Shown: in pieces, positions 1-10,440 of the stretch | How positions within the stretch are numbered: position 1 is the first letter of the stretch | How the letters are laid out: each line of letters starts with the position of its first letter | NCBI GenBank assembly: GCA_011037195.1 | Contig: JAAEAF010000232.1 | Location: 310,001-374,000 of the forward strand | Source of the DNA: Triatoma infestans | Lineage: Eukaryota > Arthropoda > Insecta > Hemiptera > Reduviidae | DNA length: 64,000 nt | Direction: 5' to 3' | Made by a program: the position numbers and the translations under genes | Notes under the pieces: generated by a model | Database searches by the model: none | What the model saw: only the letters and a program-made list of their open reading frames with translations | Told to the model about the DNA's origin: nothing

Positions 1-487
1 TGCGAGTATGTTGTATCACGAGCGGTATCGAAAGGGCGTATGTGTATATATGTTTTAAAGAGAGAGAAGTAAGTCACCGCTAGATTAAAATAAATATATT
101 ATCTCTAAAGGAATTTAAATACTTCACAATAATAAGCTTATAAATATACAGAAACTCTTTCTCTAAAGTATTCTTGTACTAGATTGATTTAAACACAAAT
201 ATTGACTTAAACACTTCTTGGCACACTGACTATTGTAAGACGAATTATGGAATGATATTCGTTGAATCCTGTAAGACGACTCTTGATGTTCGTCTTGGTA
301 GTTACAACCAGCATGATTTCTAGAAGGGGTTAAAAGAAAGAGTGGCCGACTTCTCCGATCTCTCTTGTAACTGTGTCTTGTACCTGAGTTTTGACCTTCT
401 GCCAGCCAACGTACAAATTTCATTTCAAAATTATATTATTTAAAGTATAAAATATATTTCCAATTATGTCTATTTTTTCATTTGCTT
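1..487. other. Unassigned AT-rich stretch
   Basis: I recognise no gene or named repeat here. The minus strand is open for 86 codons over 163-423, encoding a basic, serine-rich peptide with no motif I know. It has no visible promoter or splice context, so I treat it as a chance frame or an unrecognised repeat. Confidence 0.4.
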
Positions 488-560
488 CTTCCACTACGTC
501 TGTAACGAGAGAACACTGTCCGGAGGCATACAGTGCATTGAGAAGGCTCCGATCTTTAAG
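488..560 (+). repeat. SINE S1 fragment
   Basis: Matches the 3' body of the S1 SINE found complete elsewhere in the window: the run from GTCTGTAACGAGAGAACACT through the GAAGGCTCCG block. The tRNA-like head is missing, so this is a truncated copy. Confidence 0.75.
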
Positions 561-639
561 GTAATATGGGTCCAAAGGGATTTTGTATTTCACAAGGCAC
601 GGTCACTCCCCACAGACAATAATAAAAAAAAATGTTTCT

Positions 640-1265
640 AATGTATATTAATATTATGTAGGTGGTAGAACCATACATGGTACTAAAGTTGTACATTTAG
701 AGGAAAGCTTAACGCTATTGTTCCACCCCAGTACCCCAACAAAAATACACTTTTCCTGGGAAAAATGTATGAAATAAAACTTGAAGGAAAGTGTTTGGAG
801 CAGTTTTCAAGAAAATTACCGGAAAGGAAAGAAATAATAAAAAAAATTCAGTAATGTCGCAATTTCCGTTGAAATGGATTTTGCCCATACACACACACAT
901 TTCAAATAAATTCACTTTTACTCATACTCCGGAAACATCTCATGTTTCTGGTGAATACTCGAATTTGAAAAATCTGACATGATTGCAATAGTTTCTCTTA
1001 CTAGAAAGTAAAAAAGAGGAAAATTTCGGAGCATTATATCATTACCGCATCTGGCACAAAGGTTTCGGTGAAAAAAATGATGAATTTTTTTTCAGTTTCT
1101 TGCTATTTTCTCGATAACGACCCCAATGATTTTTCATTAAACTAATTATACCCAAAAAGGCATATCACTTTTATTCGAAACACATTCCCAGGAAAATTGA
1201 TTTCTGCAAGAGTTGCAATTTTGAGCTTTCCTCTAAAGTATTGTTCCATCACCTATATAATATTA
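640..1265. repeat. Family A, two copies in opposite orientation
   Basis: The first half (640-1015) reads as family A on the minus strand: a GAGGAAAGCTTAACGCTATTGTTCC block, a TTCAAGAAAATTAC block and a degraded start hairpin near 1000. The second half (1025-1265) reads as family A on the plus strand, with TTTCTCGATAACG, an AAACACATTCCC block and GCTTTCCTCTAAAGT. The result is an imperfect foldback about 600 bp long. No coding potential is visible. Confidence 0.7.
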
Positions 1266-1690
1266 ATGCACACTAAAAGCATTTGATAGAATTGTAAGTT
1301 AGATAAAAATATCATTTAATGTAATTTTGTAAAGAATTCTCTGGAAGATGACTTCATCAATAAATAATCTTGGAACTCTAAATGTTAACATTTATATAAG
1401 TAATAAACCTATAACTTTTTTTCTTTTCAATTGGTCGAGAAAATTAATTTTAGAAGTTTTCTCAGAAATCCATGGCGTTAGATTTCATTTGTTGCTGATA
1501 ATCATACTTCTAGACTTAATACAATTGAGAGTCAGTGATTCGTTATCTACAATTAATGTTTAAAAGTTCTTAATTGGTTTTTGATCAATATTTATTTATG
1601 CTATTACTTTCGTTGGTCAATGTGTTAGTTAAATTAGGTAATTCTTAATTATCTCTTGCACTTGTATGTTTTTTTTTTTTTTACACAGCC
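1266..1690. other. AT-rich, no gene seen
   Basis: A 71-codon plus-strand open frame (1348-1563) lies in AT-rich sequence and encodes a generic hydrophobic peptide. I see no domain or repeat match and regard it as noise. Confidence 0.4.
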
Positions 1691-1691
1691 T

Positions 1692-1722
1692 CTGAAGAAG
1701 GCAGAGTAAATTCACCAAAACG
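1692..1722 (+). ncRNA. Degenerate hammerhead-like motif, family H1
   Basis: Contains CTGAAGAAGGC followed 17 bases later by CCAAAACGT. The same frame is intact at 5447, where stem II pairs and GAAA is present. Here stem II is mostly lost and GAAA has become AAAA. It is a relic, and not expected to be active. Confidence 0.35.
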
Positions 1723-2640
1723 TTTGATAAAAAGACGGAACTCGATAATTTCATATGAGCGCACCCTACTGTCCATCTTATAAATTAAGTAGGGGAACCA
1801 TTGTTCCATAAACCAATCATTTTACAATAATATAATTCCGATAATTAGCTATTTTTTTTATTTATTTTAATGTAAAAAAATAATTACTAATTAAACAGTA
1901 AATCAATAATTATCCATTTTAAAACACGAATTACTATCATTAACAACAATATACAATTAAATTCTGTTTGCAATAATACTATGAATTTCATAATCATTAT
2001 AGTATTTGTAATTATTAAGCAATTTTGTTGCTATTTTTTTATATTTTATTTACATAGAAATACAAACTGATTATGGAAAAATAAAATGAACATAATATAA
2101 TAACATAAACATTTAGATCAATAATGATAGATTTGTTTATCCAAATGAAACATATGACCGAGCGTCCAACAAAAAGTAGGAGGATATAACTTTACAGGTT
2201 ATACACATATAGAACAGCACTAATAATTACGTCACTCTATTTAACGGTACATTTTTTTTTTTTATGTACCTATATATTTGGTAAAATTCAATAAAATCAT
2301 AAGCTTTTTTATTTTGTTTTCAGGTGAATTTTGAACTTTCATTTAAGTGTTATCATTTTTAAATGTGCTTATACAAGTGAAAGGATGAAATGCTCATAGT
2401 TAGCCAAGTTTAGCTTGGTATAGATTATACGGATCTACCGCAGTCAGACATATGTAGATGGGAGAAGGAAATGAAGTAATTTACTTCTAGTTCTATAGCT
2501 GATAATTGCTTGAGCTACTTTCTTTCCTTACATTGTGGGTGAAGAAGCTTATCTAAATTTTACGGCCGAAACAATAAGTTTATTACAAAGATTTTGGCAT
2601 ACATTTTTCAAAGCTAATCTCCTTTTAGATTATTATTTTA
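1723..2640. other. AT-rich, no gene seen
   Basis: Long A/T runs with no open frame, repeat match or RNA signature that I can support. An element now too decayed to read could be present. Confidence 0.4.
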
Positions 2641-2649
2641 AAAGGGATA

Positions 2650-3035
2650 TGCACTGCCGGCCTCCGGACAGTGTTCTTTCGTTACAGACAACATTGCCCT
2701 TCACCGGACAGTGAACTGTAGAGGCTCCTAGCAAGAGTATATCTAAGGGCAGTACGCTGGATCCAAACGTGGGACCTCCGCGTTGCTTGTCCAACGCGCT
2801 ACCATTGATCTAATCCCTTCCTCTCCCATGGCTTACGCCAATTAACTAGGGATGGAGACCTTAGTTTGTGTACTGTGTTTGTCCTTGTATGTATAGGGTA
2901 GTTTAGGCTATATAGGGTATAGGCTACGTAGTTTAAGTGTATTGTGTACTGTTCTGTCGAAGTGCATGAGCTGTGGTAACCCTTGGGGACGCTACTCCCC
3001 AAGTAACTGCATGCAACAGATATCCCTTACGGGCA
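2650..3035 (-). repeat. SINE S1b, near full length
   Basis: On the minus strand it runs: a 5' extension (GCATGCAGTTACTTGGGGAG), a tRNA-like segment with box A (TTAGATCAATGGTAGCGCG) and a degraded box B, then the shared S1 body with CACTGTCCGG and its partial complement. Copies at 48258-48678 and 62440-62850 share the whole layout. The pol III boxes show it is tRNA-derived; no protein is encoded. Confidence 0.85.
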
Positions 3036-3259
3036 AACTTCCTTTTAATTTAAGTAGAAAATTCTACCGGGAAACACTACACAACTATCACTTACTTAAA
3101 TTCTCAAAGATCTTACTTAATAAATTTCCTCCAAAGTTTGAACTGTTTCTAAAAGGGATAATTGTCTTTAATACCATAAAGGAAGTGGAAATGCTTATTA
3201 TATTGAAAAGGCAGCTTAGAGGCAAGCAAACAAATAAAAACTCTATCAACCCAAAATTC

Positions 3260-3720
3260 CAAAAAATCTCAAAAACCTATTCTGTAAAGTCGCACTTCCG
3301 GTTAACCGATTTTCATAATAATTATAATTCTATTAATGTTTTTAATGTGTATATGGTTAAAAACCATATATTACACTGAAGTGATACTTGAAAGGAAAGC
3401 ATAATGCTATTGTTCCCCCACTACTCCCAACAAATCAATTTTCCTGGGAAAATGTTACAAACAAAAGTGTTAGGTGTTTATATATAGTATACAAAGTTCA
3501 AAGAAAATTATTGTTGCCGTTGTCGAGAAAATCACGAAAAACTGAAAGAAAAAAAAACATTCAGCAAAGTCACACTTCTGGTTGATGGATTTTGTCCGAA
3601 ATCTTCGTGTCAATTGCGGTTTCGGTTTTAAGACATTCTGTTAACAAACACAGATACAGATGTACATACTCACATAAAGGCTAATCGCTAAATCTCTTAC
3701 TAGGAGTAAGGAAAATTAAA
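3260..3720 (-). repeat. Family A copy
   Basis: Reads in reverse: two module starts (GCACTTCCGG near 3290 and CACTTCTGG near 3572), GAAAGCATAATGCTATTG, the TTTTCCTGGGAAAATG block, and a start hairpin (CTCTTACTAGGAGTAAG) near 3695. Open frames of 65-145 codons crossing this block are repeat sequence, not genes. Confidence 0.8.
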
Positions 3721-3990
3721 AAAAGGAAAGAAGCAATAATTAACGGAAACGAATAAAATTAGGATTACACCGGATAAACAATTTACTGTTTGTCTGTCAA
3801 AACTGGTTCCCTCTCTAATCAAATCGATTACAAAAAATAAATTACATTAACTATCAAACAGATGAACAGACCTTTTATACAGATAATGGAATGCAGCGGA
3901 AATAAGCGAGTGAAATGCGTAAAGAAAAAAAGGAAATACTGATGTAGTAATATTTTACAAAACAGGTAAAGTAATTTCCTACGATACCTA
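3721..3990. other. Unassigned
   Basis: AT-rich linker between family A and a mariner-like relic. I see no gene or repeat signature. Confidence 0.35.
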
Positions 3991-4440
3991 GATAGTTCAA
4001 TGTAGCAAATATCCTCTGCTATAATCAATCTTTCATATCTTTAGTAAATAATCAAGATTTTCTTGACTTTATCATCTATAACTGTGAGTTTAATTATAAA
4101 CAAGAATTTACACAATGATTAATAGACAGACAGAGAATATAAATTCATTTAATTTTCGATTATGATATCGATATGTTATGAGAAATATATGCGATTAGAA
4201 ATAAAAAATCTAAATACAAAACAGAGCAGCAATTTTGAACTGCTCAACCCATTTATAATAGATTATACAACTTACATCGTATTGTTTAAGCATTCCGGGA
4301 GTAAATTTTAGTTTCGCCCTCTTAGAAATCAGAAATGAAAATGGAATTCTGTTCTTTGCGAAATGCAGATTTTTTGTGGTTATATCAACAAAAAAGCTGG
4401 ACGTGGAACTCATAAACCGAACTTAATTGCCAAGAACTTA
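3990..4440 (-). pseudogene. Degraded mariner-like N-terminal relic
   Basis: On the minus strand an open frame at 4413-4210 contains FSFLISKRAK, then GMLKQY, then YYKWVEQFK. This aligns in order with the helix-turn-helix part of the mariner transposase encoded at 18071-17802 (RFLIAEG, ERMLKVY, YKWVEQFK). A second relic of the same stretch lies at 16910-17340, and the flanking bases are also similar. No catalytic domain is present. The similarity is judged by eye over a short region. Confidence 0.5.
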
Positions 4441-4860
4441 AAATTTAACGATACAAAATACTTTACAGACTGACGGATCCACAGTCAGTACCATGGGATA
4501 CAACTCGGCGAATCCAATCATTCCGCTCGCAAAATATTCTGAATCATAGTCCATGTTTTCTTCTAAGTTTCCAATCACACTTTTTATACAGATTTTACAA
4601 TACTATATGTAAGAGAATTAGGAAAAATACAATACAAGAAACTCCATAAATCCTTATCCTTTGATACTAATCCCCTTAGTAGTCTTCTTTCTTCCCGCTA
4701 AATACCAAGTAATCCTTCCGAAGACTCGAGTACTAATGACCATGTGATTTGCGAGTGACAATAAGTGATATGTACAGATCTATCGGGCAGTGATACTTCT
4801 AGTAATAGGTGCCCCCGTATTCATTGTTAGTATAACAATGTTGAAGAAACCGTCGTGTTT
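4441..4860. other. Unassigned
   Basis: Moderately AT-rich sequence with no recognisable frame, repeat or RNA. Confidence 0.35.
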
Positions 4861-5345
4861 TTATGGTAAAAACCGCAGAAAAAAAATATGTTCAGTAAAA
4901 ACGCACATTTGGTCAACCGATTTTCTTCAAACTCGGAATTGTGGCAGCATATTTCATTTTAATTAATATTATTTAGATGATAGAATTGTATAATAAATGG
5001 AAATAGCACTGTAAAAGGAAACATAACCCCACCTCTCCCCGAAAAGCCGCCTTAAATGCGATTTTCCCAGAGAAATGTTTCAAATAAAAAGTTGGTAGCT
5101 GATAATATGTGTAGTTGATATCCCAAATTTAAAGGAAAATCGTTGGATCAATTTTTCCAGAAAATCGCAAAAAAAAGTGAAAAAAATAAACAGTTTAATA
5201 AACTGGTACTTCCGGTTGAGAAATGTTGACAGATAACTCACTATCGGATTCCATGGTGATAGCTAAATGGAATATCAAGTTTGAATTTTCTGCCTCACAC
5301 TCACACATACACACACAGAGAAACCACTAAATATCCATAGTTGTG
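4860..5345 (-). repeat. Family A copy
   Basis: Contains the reverse-orientation blocks: a degraded module start near 4905, AAAGGAAACATAACCCC, the ATTTTCCCAGAGAAATG block, an intact TACTTCCGG module start near 5205, and a short CA-rich run near 5300 where other copies carry (GT)n. Confidence 0.8.
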
Positions 5346-5435
5346 GGAGATCACGATGAGTGGTCAATAAAAAAATAATTGGTGATGATATGTCACAGGT
5401 TAAACAAGGTTAATTACTACTGGAATTCTAACTGA

Positions 5436-5488
5436 AAATTTTTACCCTGAAGAAGGCAATAAATTTGCCGAAATGTCGGTAGAAATTT
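5436..5488 (+). ncRNA. Hammerhead-ribozyme-like motif, family H1
   Basis: Reads in hammerhead order. CTGAAGA lies at 5447-5453. Stem II is GGCAA (5455-5459) with TTGCC (5465-5469) around a TAAAT loop. GAAA is at 5470-5473, then TGTC, giving U16.1 and C17 with predicted cleavage after 5477. Stem I is 11 contiguous pairs, one a G-U wobble: 5436-5446 with 5478-5488. Stem III would be only the A-U pair. The unusual point is an extra unpaired A at 5454 between CTGAAGA and stem II, where the canonical ribozyme has none. Known families with such motifs include Penelope-like elements and other retroelements. Catalysis is inferred, not shown. Confidence 0.6.
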
Positions 5489-5489
5489 A

Positions 5490-5898
5490 AAAAGAGTTCT
5501 TTTGTATGACCGAACCTCAAAATCCAATTTACAACATTAAAAAAATAACTTTTTTTAGCATTATCCAACAATTCGACAAATTTATTGGCTGCTTCAGGGA
5601 TAAAAATTAAAAAAACGATTAACAAGGATTACATATAATTTTCATAATGAAAACACAGTAAATAAAAACAAAATAAAAGAAAAAAACTTTCAAAACAGGT
5701 TACTCGAAATGTAATACTGATGAACTACATCATCACAAAGGATTTAGTTTTTTAGTGTTTTTTTGTTTTGTTTTTTGTTTAGTGTGTTTTGATTATGAAA
5801 ATTATGTGTAATCCTTGTATAATGGAGTTGGTTGGATGGAGAGAATTGGTCTGGTTTGATGAATTAACAAAACTTGGTTAACACTGGTTAATACTGTA
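5490..5898. other. AT-rich, no gene seen
   Basis: Flank of the hammerhead-like motif. It may include the rest of the retroelement that carries the motif, but I cannot recognise coding sequence. Confidence 0.35.
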
Positions 5899-6115
5899 TA
5901 ATAATAATAATAATAATAAGTTACATTGACTGCCTGGACTTCACAGTAAAAATGGTAGATTAAGGTAGAGTGGAAGGGGTAATGACACGTTGATTGCGAA
6001 CTATATCTTCTCTGTGTCCCGTCGCTGTATTTATATGGTTTCTCCCACTCTAATCCTCGAGAGTGGTCCTAGAATTGGTTTCTCTTCTCTGCTCTCTTTG
6101 GATACTGTTTCTGCT
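5880..6115 (+). repeat. Family D copy, diverged
   Basis: Follows family D order: AATACTGTATAAT, CTGCCTGGACT, a TATA-like GCTGTATTTATATGG, then TCTCCCACTCTA. Better copies lie at 40347-40965, 41655-41960 and 45250-45650. The TATA-like stretch upstream of a conserved segment suggests an LTR or promoter-bearing repeat, which is inference only. Confidence 0.55.
5899..5919. repeat. (AAT)n microsatellite
   Basis: Seven uninterrupted AAT/ATA units inside the start of a family D copy. Confidence 0.9.
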
Positions 6116-6141
6116 CACTGGATACTGTTACACCTTGTTAG

Positions 6142-6966
6142 TCGATTTTTATTTTTATTTGCGTAGAAAGACTTGGAATGACAGATATTTGCTTGCAGGA
6201 AGTGCACAATAAGACTTTGCGAGAAGAGGCCTTCAAGGATTGGAATAGTAGTAAATGGCAGGGAGTAGGGACCCTCCATTTTAAAGACAGTCCGAAAACG
6301 AACTCGGATATTTACGATAAGCAAATCCTCACTGGAACAGAATGGACCAATGCCCTTAAATTAAATGTGAACTATGCTCTTCTTCGTGGAGTACCAGGGA
6401 TAAGCAGACAAGTGGTCGGAGATGTTGGAGTCCTTTGCCGCAGATGCGGTAGAGAGTCGGAAACCCCTTCCCATGTATTGGGAAAATGCTCGCTCAACAT
6501 GCTCCTTGTCACACGTCGCCATCATGGTGTGAAGCGAAGGATTCTGGGGCAGCTCAAAGATAAAGGAATGTCGTGCTTCGAGGAAGTCTACTGCGTGGAT
6601 ACGAATGGGGCGCCAAGGTACGCGGACATAGTGGCCTTTCCAAAAAATAATAGGATGGCCATGATAATTGATCCCACGGTCCGCTTCGAGTCGAATAACC
6701 CAAATCAAGCAGAAGACCTAGATAAAGAAAAGAAAAACATCTACGAGAAGTGCATCCCTTTCTTGAAAGAAAAGTTCCGGGAAGAGTTCGGCGAGAGGGA
6801 TTTTACTGTAAAAGGGCTGTGGTTTGGAGCCCGTGGAACAATCCCTCGATTCACCGGAAAATACTTGGAGGAGATTGGCATGAAAGCAAGGGAACAGTCG
6901 CTCCTAACGGAAAATATAATATTGGATTCGCTAGGTATTATCCAGCACCATGTATATGGGACTTAA
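6142..6966 (+). CDS. R2-like LINE, C-terminal zinc knuckle and restriction-like endonuclease
   Basis: An open frame of 262 codons from ATG 6178, open upstream to 6142, matching the C-terminal third of R2-clade non-LTR retrotransposon polyproteins. A CCHC knuckle is at C87, C90, H99, C104, followed by the usual basic RRHH segment (113-116). The endonuclease motif has D150 and D165 with 14 residues between, fitting the family's PD-X12-14-D/E rule. The expected Pro before D150 is Ala (RYADIV). GARGTIP (218-224) fits the conserved tail. In an intact element this domain nicks the target for target-primed reverse transcription. The reverse transcriptase is absent, so the copy is 5'-truncated. With no stop or frameshift it is one of the younger insertions here. 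It is not expected to be a host gene. Confidence 0.85.
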   Translation, partial: SIFIFICVERLGMTDICLQEVHNKTLREEAFKDWNSSKWQGVGTLHFKDSPKTNSDIYDKQILTGTEWTNALKLNVNYALLRGVPGISRQVVGDVGVLCRRCGRESETPSHVLGKCSLNMLLVTRRHHGVKRRILGQLKDKGMSCFEEVYCVDTNGAPRYADIVAFPKNNRMAMIIDPTVRFESNNPNQAEDLDKEKKNIYEKCIPFLKEKFREEFGERDFTVKGLWFGARGTIPRFTGKYLEEIGMKAREQSLLTENIILDSLGIIQHHVYGT

Positions 6967-7372
6967 CGTCCAGCTCGCCTCCTCTCTACCTTCCAAAAGA
7001 CATTGACTATCCTATCTGTCTGGATGTGTTTTTGTAGTTTTTATGGACGAAGACTAACTAGTCATCTTTTATTGGACATGAATATGTACAATCACATGTT
7101 CTATCTTGTTTTGTTTTGTGATATTTTGTTAATCATGTAACCGACAAAGTGTTTATTCATTGCTATTTTAATCTGTTTTTATCAGCAAGGTACCTGTTAT
7201 TGCACTGATTTTATTTATGATAATTGATTATTAGGGACCATAGACGGTGATATATAATTACATATCTATCAAGATTGATCGGTATGCTGTGTTTCAGCAA
7301 CCTAACTAAGTTAAGGCAGCATCATTTATTTATATTTGTACTTGTAAATATTTATAAATAAATTGTTTCTCT
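6967..7372 (+). other. Probable 3' UTR of the R2-like element
   Basis: Non-coding, moderately AT-rich sequence running from the stop codon to the hammerhead-like copy at 7373. I see no poly(A) or simple-repeat tail in between, so the element's end is not fixed. The end may coincide with the 7373 motif. Confidence 0.45.
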
Positions 7373-7409
7373 CTGAAGAAGACAATAAATTTATGGAAAC
7401 GTCGGATAA
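7373..7409 (+). ncRNA. Degraded hammerhead-like motif, family H1
   Basis: CTGAAGA (7373-7379), the same CAATAAATTT loop region as at 5447, then GAAACGTC (7396-7403). The GAAA box and the self-complementary ACGT are intact here, but stem II has lost pairs and stem I keeps only about three. The shared loop shows common descent with 5436-5488. It sits about 400 bp beyond the R2-like stop codon. Confidence 0.45.
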
Positions 7410-7524
7410 TTTTAAAAATGTATATTTTTATTGACCATCCCCTCTTGATCTCCTGTAACTATAATCGAACGGTCAAGAATCATTATTATCACTAAAAAAT
7501 CATATACACTTCCCAATAATCCAC

Positions 7525-7640
7525 ACTTTTTTCGGACTCTACGGACCTCAAAACTTGTAAACTCGATATCCCAAAAAATTAGACATGAATACAATTACTC
7601 CCTTTTATTAGGAGTAAGAGAAAGTAAAAAAAAAAACTTC
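7525..7640 (-). repeat. Family A end fragment
   Basis: Carries the reverse-orientation end: CGGACCTCAAAACTTGT, ACTCGATATC, and the start hairpin CTCCCTTTTATTAGGAGTAA, followed by AGAGAAAGTAAAAAA. Confidence 0.75.
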
Positions 7641-8855
7641 CAAATAATTTTTTACCAAGAGAAAGTCGTGTAGCCTTTTTTTTTCATAGAAATTAGTCCA
7701 GCAATTAGAAGTGGAAAAAAAGAGAAAATTAATGAAAGAATAATCAAGGAAGTTATTAAGATGATTGTAAAAGATAGGACGTAATGATAATAAAGTTGGC
7801 CCGGTGGAACTATGTGAATCATTAATTAATGATGGTGAAGGGGGCGGAAGGTTAAGTTCAATAAGAGTGTACACAAAAAAAAAAGTATATATTAAGAGCA
7901 ACAAAAAAGAAAGAAAAGCAAATAAGATCATTAAATAGAATGATTATGATTGAGAGAGCGGAAATATATGATGAAGAAAGAAAATTAGGACATGATAACA
8001 ATAACACAAAAAAAAAAAAAAGAAGGAAGTGAACTCATAAACTGACAATGAAACTTGCCCCAAGTTCATCACGAAAATGGCACTATAATAAAAATAGTGT
8101 TCAGGTCAAGGGCGTGTAGATTTGTTTGATGATTATCAACATATAAACTGTTCATTATTTGTTTATATATAGTATATACATAAATTTCATAACAAAAGAT
8201 CTTATATATTTATTAAAAGGAGAGGTGAGCAACATAGTATTATCAATAAAAACAATATTAAAATATAAAAAGAATTAATGCCATTGACATTTAAGGTCAT
8301 AAAGAGAAGTGCCTTATATATATAAAGAAAAGGGAATAATTCTATGTTCAATATATATAACTTTAATCATTTCTGACAACTTTGTACAAATTAAAGTTAC
8401 TATTTAATAAAAAAATATAATAAGACATAATATCCTTTTGTTTCTTTTTAATCAATTATCATGTCCGCTTTTTTTTTCTCTTTGTTCCCCACAGAATTAA
8501 AATATGTAATTACAGTGCAATGAGAAAAAAAAAACGACTAAAATAATGACCTCTGCGCATGCCCACACATATTCATAGTATGTAATACAAACTGAATAAT
8601 TATCTTCAATGAGCTTAATCATAATATGAATTTTTCTTCCTTGAAATATAACAATGTCACCTTATAATAACCATTTCATACAATTAAAAGTTGCTGCCAA
8701 AAATAAAAATGAAGGAGGTGGAGAAAAATACTGTCAATAAAATTATTAATGACGGAAGATTCATTCAATTCTTTTTTTTTTAAGTTCAGCGTAAATGAAT
8801 CTTGTCTCGGCTAATAAATTGATAATAATTGTTCACTTTTTTTTATATTCATTTA
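7641..8855. other. AT-rich, no gene seen
   Basis: Over 1.2 kb of A/T-rich sequence. A minus-strand frame of 107 codons (7931-7608) gives a low-complexity hydrophobic peptide that I read as noise. Confidence 0.4.
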
Positions 8856-9190
8856 GGGCTTTGACACGCCTGTGGAGAGGAAGAGATGCTCTGAGTGGTA
8901 TACCAATGATATCAAGATGATGAGACTCCAGTCAGCTAAGGGAACTATGCCATGGTTTTCCGGTTGGAGTTCCTAAGATGTTGCGACAGGTTTCCAGAAT
9001 CTCAAAGTCGTAATTTTCTCTGCCAGTGATGCAACACTGATCAATAAGTGATCCATTAAAATCTGGATGAGCAATATCACTCAGACACAGTAAATTAATC
9101 TGCCGGGTCAAAGATTAGGGACTACTCGCTTACCTTCATGAGGAATCTCTTTGAGCTGTACCGCAAGCCACAAAATGGTAATTGATCTGT
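8856..9190. other. Unassigned, higher-GC block
   Basis: This block has visibly more balanced base composition than its neighbours and directly joins the LINE relic at 9195. That suggests transposon-derived or former coding sequence. I could not recognise a translation on either strand. Confidence 0.35.
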
Positions 9191-9194
9191 TAAA

Positions 9195-9720
9195 ACTATA
9201 ACAAACCCGGTCTAACCGGGTACAAAAATCCAGACCCGGGTCTAACCCTATTTAAGATTCAGTCCAAACATATCGGACTATAACCTTAAAGACAAATATC
9301 CAAGGCCCTTCCACAGACATGCTGTTCCGACCAAAAGTCCTGAACCTAATTTCTTCACAACCAAAGCAATCTGTCATAAGATAGATGGGTGTTTCTTCCT
9401 CTGTCTCACAGGCTCACGCATGAGCCCCATTATGTAAAAATATCTCCTTAAACCAGAATACCCACTAAGGGATCCAATCAGATGCATGAGAGAGGTCCGT
9501 GAAAAAGCAACAACTAATAGCAATGTCCCGGCCTTTCATGAGCATATTAGACTACCGACAATCACTGAGCTGGGATAGGGATGAATGCTGTGAAACTATC
9601 TATGACGGAAAGCTTGACAATATGTGGAACCTGCAGGCTCGGGACCAGTGAAAGGAAGAGAGAGGCGCCTAATTTGCCAAAGCTTTCCACTTCCTCATTC
9701 CCGTCTCCAACAGTAACTGC
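9195..9720 (-). pseudogene. I/Jockey-like LINE 3' relic, second copy
   Basis: The reverse complement aligns block by block with the LINE at 25860-26660: GGGAATGAGGAAGTGG, CCTTCACTGGTCCCGAGCCT, TTTCACGGACCTCTCTCAT, GGTTTAAGGAGATATTTTTA, then the 3' UTR AGACCCGGGTCTGGATTTT. The translation is broken by stops and indels. It retains traces of the RNase H end and the cysteine-histidine tail, which here are non-functional. It is older than the 26 kb copy. Confidence 0.75.
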
Positions 9721-10440
9721 AACAGTTCATGCGGATCTATTGTCTTTCGTCTTAACTCTAAACAGACAATTTCAAGTTTAGATGAAACTGTGAGCAGTGT
9801 ATATAAATTCTCTCCCAGTGTGAAGTTTCTTAAAGACAGTACTGTATTGAAACAAAATGTAAGCGAATTCATAAAAATAACTAACTGTAGGAAGCTCTTT
9901 TACACCTTTTTTGAACAGTGTAATTTTTTTTGTTGGAATAAAACAGGTAATCTAAACGTTCCCACAAAATTATGAAATTTATAAATAAGTTAAACAGCGA
10001 TTGCAGTGGCCAAAATATAAAACTTAAAAATAAAACAGCTGATAGAATGTTTTAGACAATTTCCAGTTAGACAGGTATTCAAAAAGGTGGGATAAAATAT
10101 TACATATTCCTTTTTTTTATAAACGTGAATTTCTATAGCATTCACTAATAATATTATTTGACCTAAATAATAAGGTGTATTATCAAGATATTACTTACTA
10201 TTTAAAAAGTGAAAATAAATAATTATCAGAAAATAGTGAATGAATATAATGAATTAATATTGCAATGAAAGTTAAATATTAATAATTAATTACATAAAAT
10301 ATTATCAATATTATTAGATACACTGTAATTTGGGTTAACCGGTCAAATGTAAAAGGGGAAAAATTCGAGACTTTCAAAAGACATTTAAACAAATTATCAA
10401 ACCTTTCTGAAATGATTACAAAGTTCAATCATTTGTTTTG
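9721..10440. other. AT-rich, no gene seen
   Basis: Short frames only. A (TAAT)-rich stretch lies near 10260-10320. No feature is supported. Confidence 0.4.

Noticed and set aside
1348..1563. Small membrane protein
   Set aside because: Hydrophobicity follows from AT-rich codons; no start context or homologue can be argued.
2942..3379. 145-codon plus-strand frame
   Set aside because: It spans the 5' extension of SINE S1b and part of family A, both non-coding repeats found elsewhere with disrupted frames.
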